From the NCBI GenBank assembly GCA_049975425.1, contig JBNGDI010000015.1, positions 7,286 to 71,285 of the forward strand: 64,000 nucleotides of DNA, read 5' to 3'. The notes under the pieces were generated by a model. That model searched no databases. It worked only from the letters and a program-made list of their open reading frames with translations, and was not told where the DNA came from. The position numbers and the translations under genes were made by a program. This document shows positions 61,876 through 64,000 of the stretch, in pieces. Origin of the DNA: HyVt-105 sp049975425 (GTDB lineage Bacteria > Bacteroidota > Bacteroidia > Bacteroidales > VadinHA17). Every line of letters starts with the position of its first letter. The first letter of the stretch is position 1.

Positions 61876-62325
61876 TTATCGCCGGAGTAACCGGTTCATT
61901 TCCTTTCGGGTATCCTTTTCCTTCAGGGCTTCCCTCCGGTCGTATTGTTTTTTCCCACGGGCCAGGGCTATTTCAAGCTTTGCCAGTCCCCGCTCGTTGG
62001 TGAACAAACGAGTGGGGACGATGGTCAGCCCCTTTTCCGTGCTTCCCTTCTCCAGCCTGAGAAGTTCGCGGCGGTTGAGAAGAAGTTTCCGGTCGCGTTT
62101 GGGTTCGTGGTTGTTGATGTTGCCCATTTCGTATTCGGAGATATGCATACCCTTAACATATAGCTCGTGATCACGGAAAGTACAGTATGCTTCGTTCAGG
62201 CTCACTTTTCCGGTTCTGATCGACTTGATCTCCGTTCCCAGCAACTGAATGCCCGCCACGTACTTCTCTATGAACTCGTAAAGGAACGAGGCTTTCCTGT
62301 TCTTTATATTGACATGGTTTTTCAT
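61876..62325 (-). CDS. smpB: SsrA-binding protein
   Basis: A 149-residue tmRNA-binding protein for trans-translation. Typical sequences: NIKNRKASFLYEFIEKYVAG at the start, LLGTEIKSIRTGKVSLNEAY, RKLLLNRRE and a basic C-terminal tail (RREALKEKDTRKEMNRLLRR). Its stop abuts the stop of the opposing barrel gene (TAATTA). No ssrA gene was found in the window. Confidence 0.96.
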   Translation of the reverse strand: MKNHVNIKNRKASFLYEFIEKYVAGIQLLGTEIKSIRTGKVSLNEAYCTFRDHELYVKGMHISEYEMGNINNHEPKRDRKLLLNRRELLRLEKGSTEKGLTIVPTRLFTNERGLAKLEIALARGKKQYDRREALKEKDTRKEMNRLLRR

Positions 62326-62332
62326 TACGTAA

Positions 62333-62340
62333 CAAAATTA
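62333..62340 (-). promoter_or_regulatory. TAnnTTTG -7 box upstream of smpB
   Basis: Reads TAATTTTG leftward and ends 7 nt before the smpB ATG, so the transcript would be essentially leaderless. Confidence 0.45.
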
Positions 62341-62378
62341 GAAAATACCCCCGGATATTATGGCATAACAGCAGATTT

Positions 62379-62945
62379 TCACAGCAGGAGGGAGGGGACC
62401 AGCCAGTAAAACAATATCAGCGAAAGGCATGTGAGCAGCAGGATCATAACAAAGAAAGGAAACCGCTTTCCGGCCGGAACCCCGCACATGTAGGGGATAC
62501 CGGTCCAGAGAAGATATGCGGAATACAGGCCGAAAACCATCATCCACGAAAAAGTCCAGTGCAGGGAAGAAAAAGCATTGGCCAGGTACAGGGGAGTGAA
62601 GGCATAGCTGAACCAAACGATATGATGGCCGGGTTTGGCGGTTCCCCCGAAAAAATCGCCCAGCAGGTAGGAGAGCATGAAAAGGCTGAAAACCAGCAAC
62701 AGGGGAGTGAAAAATGAAAACAGCACCGTGGCTGTTACATCGGCAATTCCCGCATAGGTGCCTATACCCGTGCCGAACATAACCTGGCCGAACAGGCTGG
62801 TGGCGGCAATCAGCAAAGAAAAGGGGAGCAGGTATCCCTTCAGTACCTCAATGGATTTTCCGGTTTCAGCCTGAATGCTTTCCCATGTTTCGCCGGGACG
62901 GGACATGATGGCTATGGCCCGTTCATAAATTTCCTCTATCTTCAT
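62379..62945 (-). CDS. Yip1-family membrane protein
   Basis: A 188-residue protein with five hydrophobic segments. The N-terminal RAIAIMSRPGETWESI is the usual start of bacterial Yip1-domain proteins, followed by helices such as VLFSFFTPLLLVFSLFMLSY. Function of bacterial members is unknown. It lies leftward between smpB and the divergent miaA. Confidence 0.82.
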   Translation of the reverse strand: MKIEEIYERAIAIMSRPGETWESIQAETGKSIEVLKGYLLPFSLLIAATSLFGQVMFGTGIGTYAGIADVTATVLFSFFTPLLLVFSLFMLSYLLGDFFGGTAKPGHHIVWFSYAFTPLYLANAFSSLHWTFSWMMVFGLYSAYLLWTGIPYMCGVPAGKRFPFFVMILLLTCLSLILFYWLVPSLLL

Positions 62946-63006
62946 CCTCCGGAGGGCAATGAATTCGTGTTGCGAAAATAAGGAAATTAAGCGGGAATCA
63001 GAAAAA

Positions 63007-63933
63007 ATGAAGAAACAGGAGAATTACCAAACACTGGTCATAACGGGTCCAACGGCCTGCGGGAAAACAGCCCTGGCTGCGCGGGTAGCCCGTGAACTCG
63101 ACGGGGAGGTGATCAGCGCCGATTCCAGACAGGTGTACAGGGGAATGAACCTGGGAACGGGAAAGGATTACGATGATTATGTGGTTGACGGGGTGCAGGT
63201 GCCATACCACCTGATCGATATCGTGGAAGCCGGCGATACCTATGATGTATTCAGCTACCAGCAGGATTTTTTCAGGGTTTACAGGGAATTGAAGGACAGG
63301 GAAAAATTTCCTGTGGTGTGCGGTGGAACCGGGCTGTATCTGGAAGCGGTGCTCAGGGGATACCGGCTTGTCAGGGTTCCGGTGGATCATTCGTTCCGCC
63401 AGAGCCTGGAGGGAAAATCCATGGAAGAGCTTGCCCGCCTGCTGGCCGGCTATAAAACCCTGCACAATAAAACCGATACCGATACCAGGAAAAGGCTGGT
63501 ACGAGCCCTGGAGATTGCCCGTTATCAGGCCCGGTATCCTGAACAGGACAACGACCTGCCCGACCTGAGTCCCCTGGTTGTGGGTGTGCAAATCGACCGG
63601 GAAACCCGGAGGCAAAGGATAACCCTAAGGCTCAGGCAGCGTCTGGAAGCAGGTATGATCGATGAGGTGAAAGACCTTCTGGAAAAGGGGGTTTCGGAGG
63701 AACGGCTGATGTATTACGGACTGGAATACAAGTATATTGCCCTGTATCTGACCGGCCGGCTGGAGTATGATGAGATGTTCTCAGGACTGGAGACGGCCAT
63801 TCACCGGTTTGCCAAGCGTCAGATGACCTGGTTCCGGGGAATGCAGCGAAGGGGGATCCCCATTCGCTGGGTGGATTTCCATCTTCCCGAAGAAGAAAAG
63901 ACAGCCGTTATCCTGGAGTGGCTGGAGGAATGA
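63007..63933 (+). CDS. miaA: tRNA dimethylallyltransferase
   Basis: Adds a dimethylallyl group to N6 of A37 in tRNAs reading UNN codons. A 308-residue protein with P-loop VITGPTACGKTALAA, SADSRQVYRGMNLGTGK, the lipid-binding HLIDIVEAGDTYDVFSYQ and the tRNA-binding FAKRQMTWFRGM. The ATG at 63007 (MKKQENYQ) is preferred to one at 62959 because the extra 16 residues are unlike MiaA. Substrate DMAPP comes from the MEP pathway (ispE at 16536). Confidence 0.93.
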   Translation: MKKQENYQTLVITGPTACGKTALAARVARELDGEVISADSRQVYRGMNLGTGKDYDDYVVDGVQVPYHLIDIVEAGDTYDVFSYQQDFFRVYRELKDREKFPVVCGGTGLYLEAVLRGYRLVRVPVDHSFRQSLEGKSMEELARLLAGYKTLHNKTDTDTRKRLVRALEIARYQARYPEQDNDLPDLSPLVVGVQIDRETRRQRITLRLRQRLEAGMIDEVKDLLEKGVSEERLMYYGLEYKYIALYLTGRLEYDEMFSGLETAIHRFAKRQMTWFRGMQRRGIPIRWVDFHLPEEEKTAVILEWLEE

Positions 63934-64000
63934 ATGTGAATAGACAACTAGGCAGGTTCAAGAATTTAGTGCAACGGGTATTGATGAAACAAAGAACATT
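63930..64000 (+). CDS. Possible start of a further gene
   Basis: An open frame of 23 codons runs from an ATG overlapping the miaA stop (ATGA) to the window end, reading MNVNRQLGRFKNLVQ. GGAGGA lies just upstream but is too close to this ATG; a GTG at 63936 would be better spaced. Too short to assign. Confidence 0.25.
   Translation, partial: MNVNRQLGRFKNLVQRVLMKQRT

Overview
The window is chromosomal DNA from a Bacteroidota bacterium, most like the Bacteroidales/Marinilabiliales side of the phylum. Evidence: a murF-alr fusion gene, a GldB lipoprotein gene beside nadE, a protein with a type IX secretion (T9SS) C-terminal signal, PorT-type outer-membrane barrels, a PASTA-rluD-ddl cluster, and the Bacteroidota promoter element TAnnTTTG, found by eye as an exact match upstream of 19 genes. 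Shine-Dalgarno sequences are mostly weak or absent, also typical of the phylum. No rRNA, tRNA, insertion sequence, prophage, integrase or CRISPR array was seen; this is core chromosome with a few unusual envelope genes.

Layout. 1-14.5 kb: partial Gfo/Idh/MocA oxidoreductase, pcm and a metallo-hydrolase, gcvP, then a leftward PASTA / T9SS cargo / rluD / ddl operon, rpmH, a leftward glycosyltransferase / ECF sigma / rsmG operon, and tgt-lptG. 14.6-26 kb: acyl-CoA carboxyltransferase plus biotin carrier, ispE, an Arg/Asp-rich exported protein, dnaB, a HAD phosphatase, a 27-residue-repeat exported protein, bioY, a DEAD-box helicase behind a very AT-rich leader, two small envelope proteins, rsmI and an unknown gene. 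25.7-36 kb: tdk, murF-alr, a GT2-GT4 double glycosyltransferase, an ATP-grasp protein, a Crp/Fnr regulator, nadE, a barrel protein, gldB, a 2[4Fe-4S] ferredoxin. 36-51 kb: an M20 amidohydrolase, a huge propeller-barrel protein with a dead protease domain, a DUF1573 protein, meaB, a TlpA-like thioredoxin, a second protease-propeller-barrel protein with an intact zinc site, znuACB and lpdA. 51.9-64 kb: a 7-bp tandem repeat, an ECF sigma factor coupled to a protein that looks like an anti-sigma/outer-membrane-barrel fusion, a lytic transglycosylase, uvrA, a LOG-family enzyme, a SPOR protein plus a barrel/TSP3/EF-hand protein, smpB, a Yip1 protein and miaA.

How genes work together. Cell-wall and envelope genes dominate: ddl, murF-alr (D-Ala-D-Ala supply and ligation), a lytic transglycosylase, SPOR and PASTA proteins, lptG and glycosyltransferases for lipopolysaccharide, and several barrels. 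The biotin-dependent carboxyltransferase, biotin carrier, BioY and MeaB fit a propionyl-CoA/methylmalonyl-CoA pathway. GcvP and Lpd both serve the glycine cleavage system. ZnuACB is a complete zinc importer.

The best candidates for undescribed biology are the two three-domain protease/propeller/barrel paralogues (one active-looking, one with all zinc ligands lost) and the sigma factor paired with a single polypeptide that appears to run from the cytoplasm through the inner membrane to an outer-membrane barrel.
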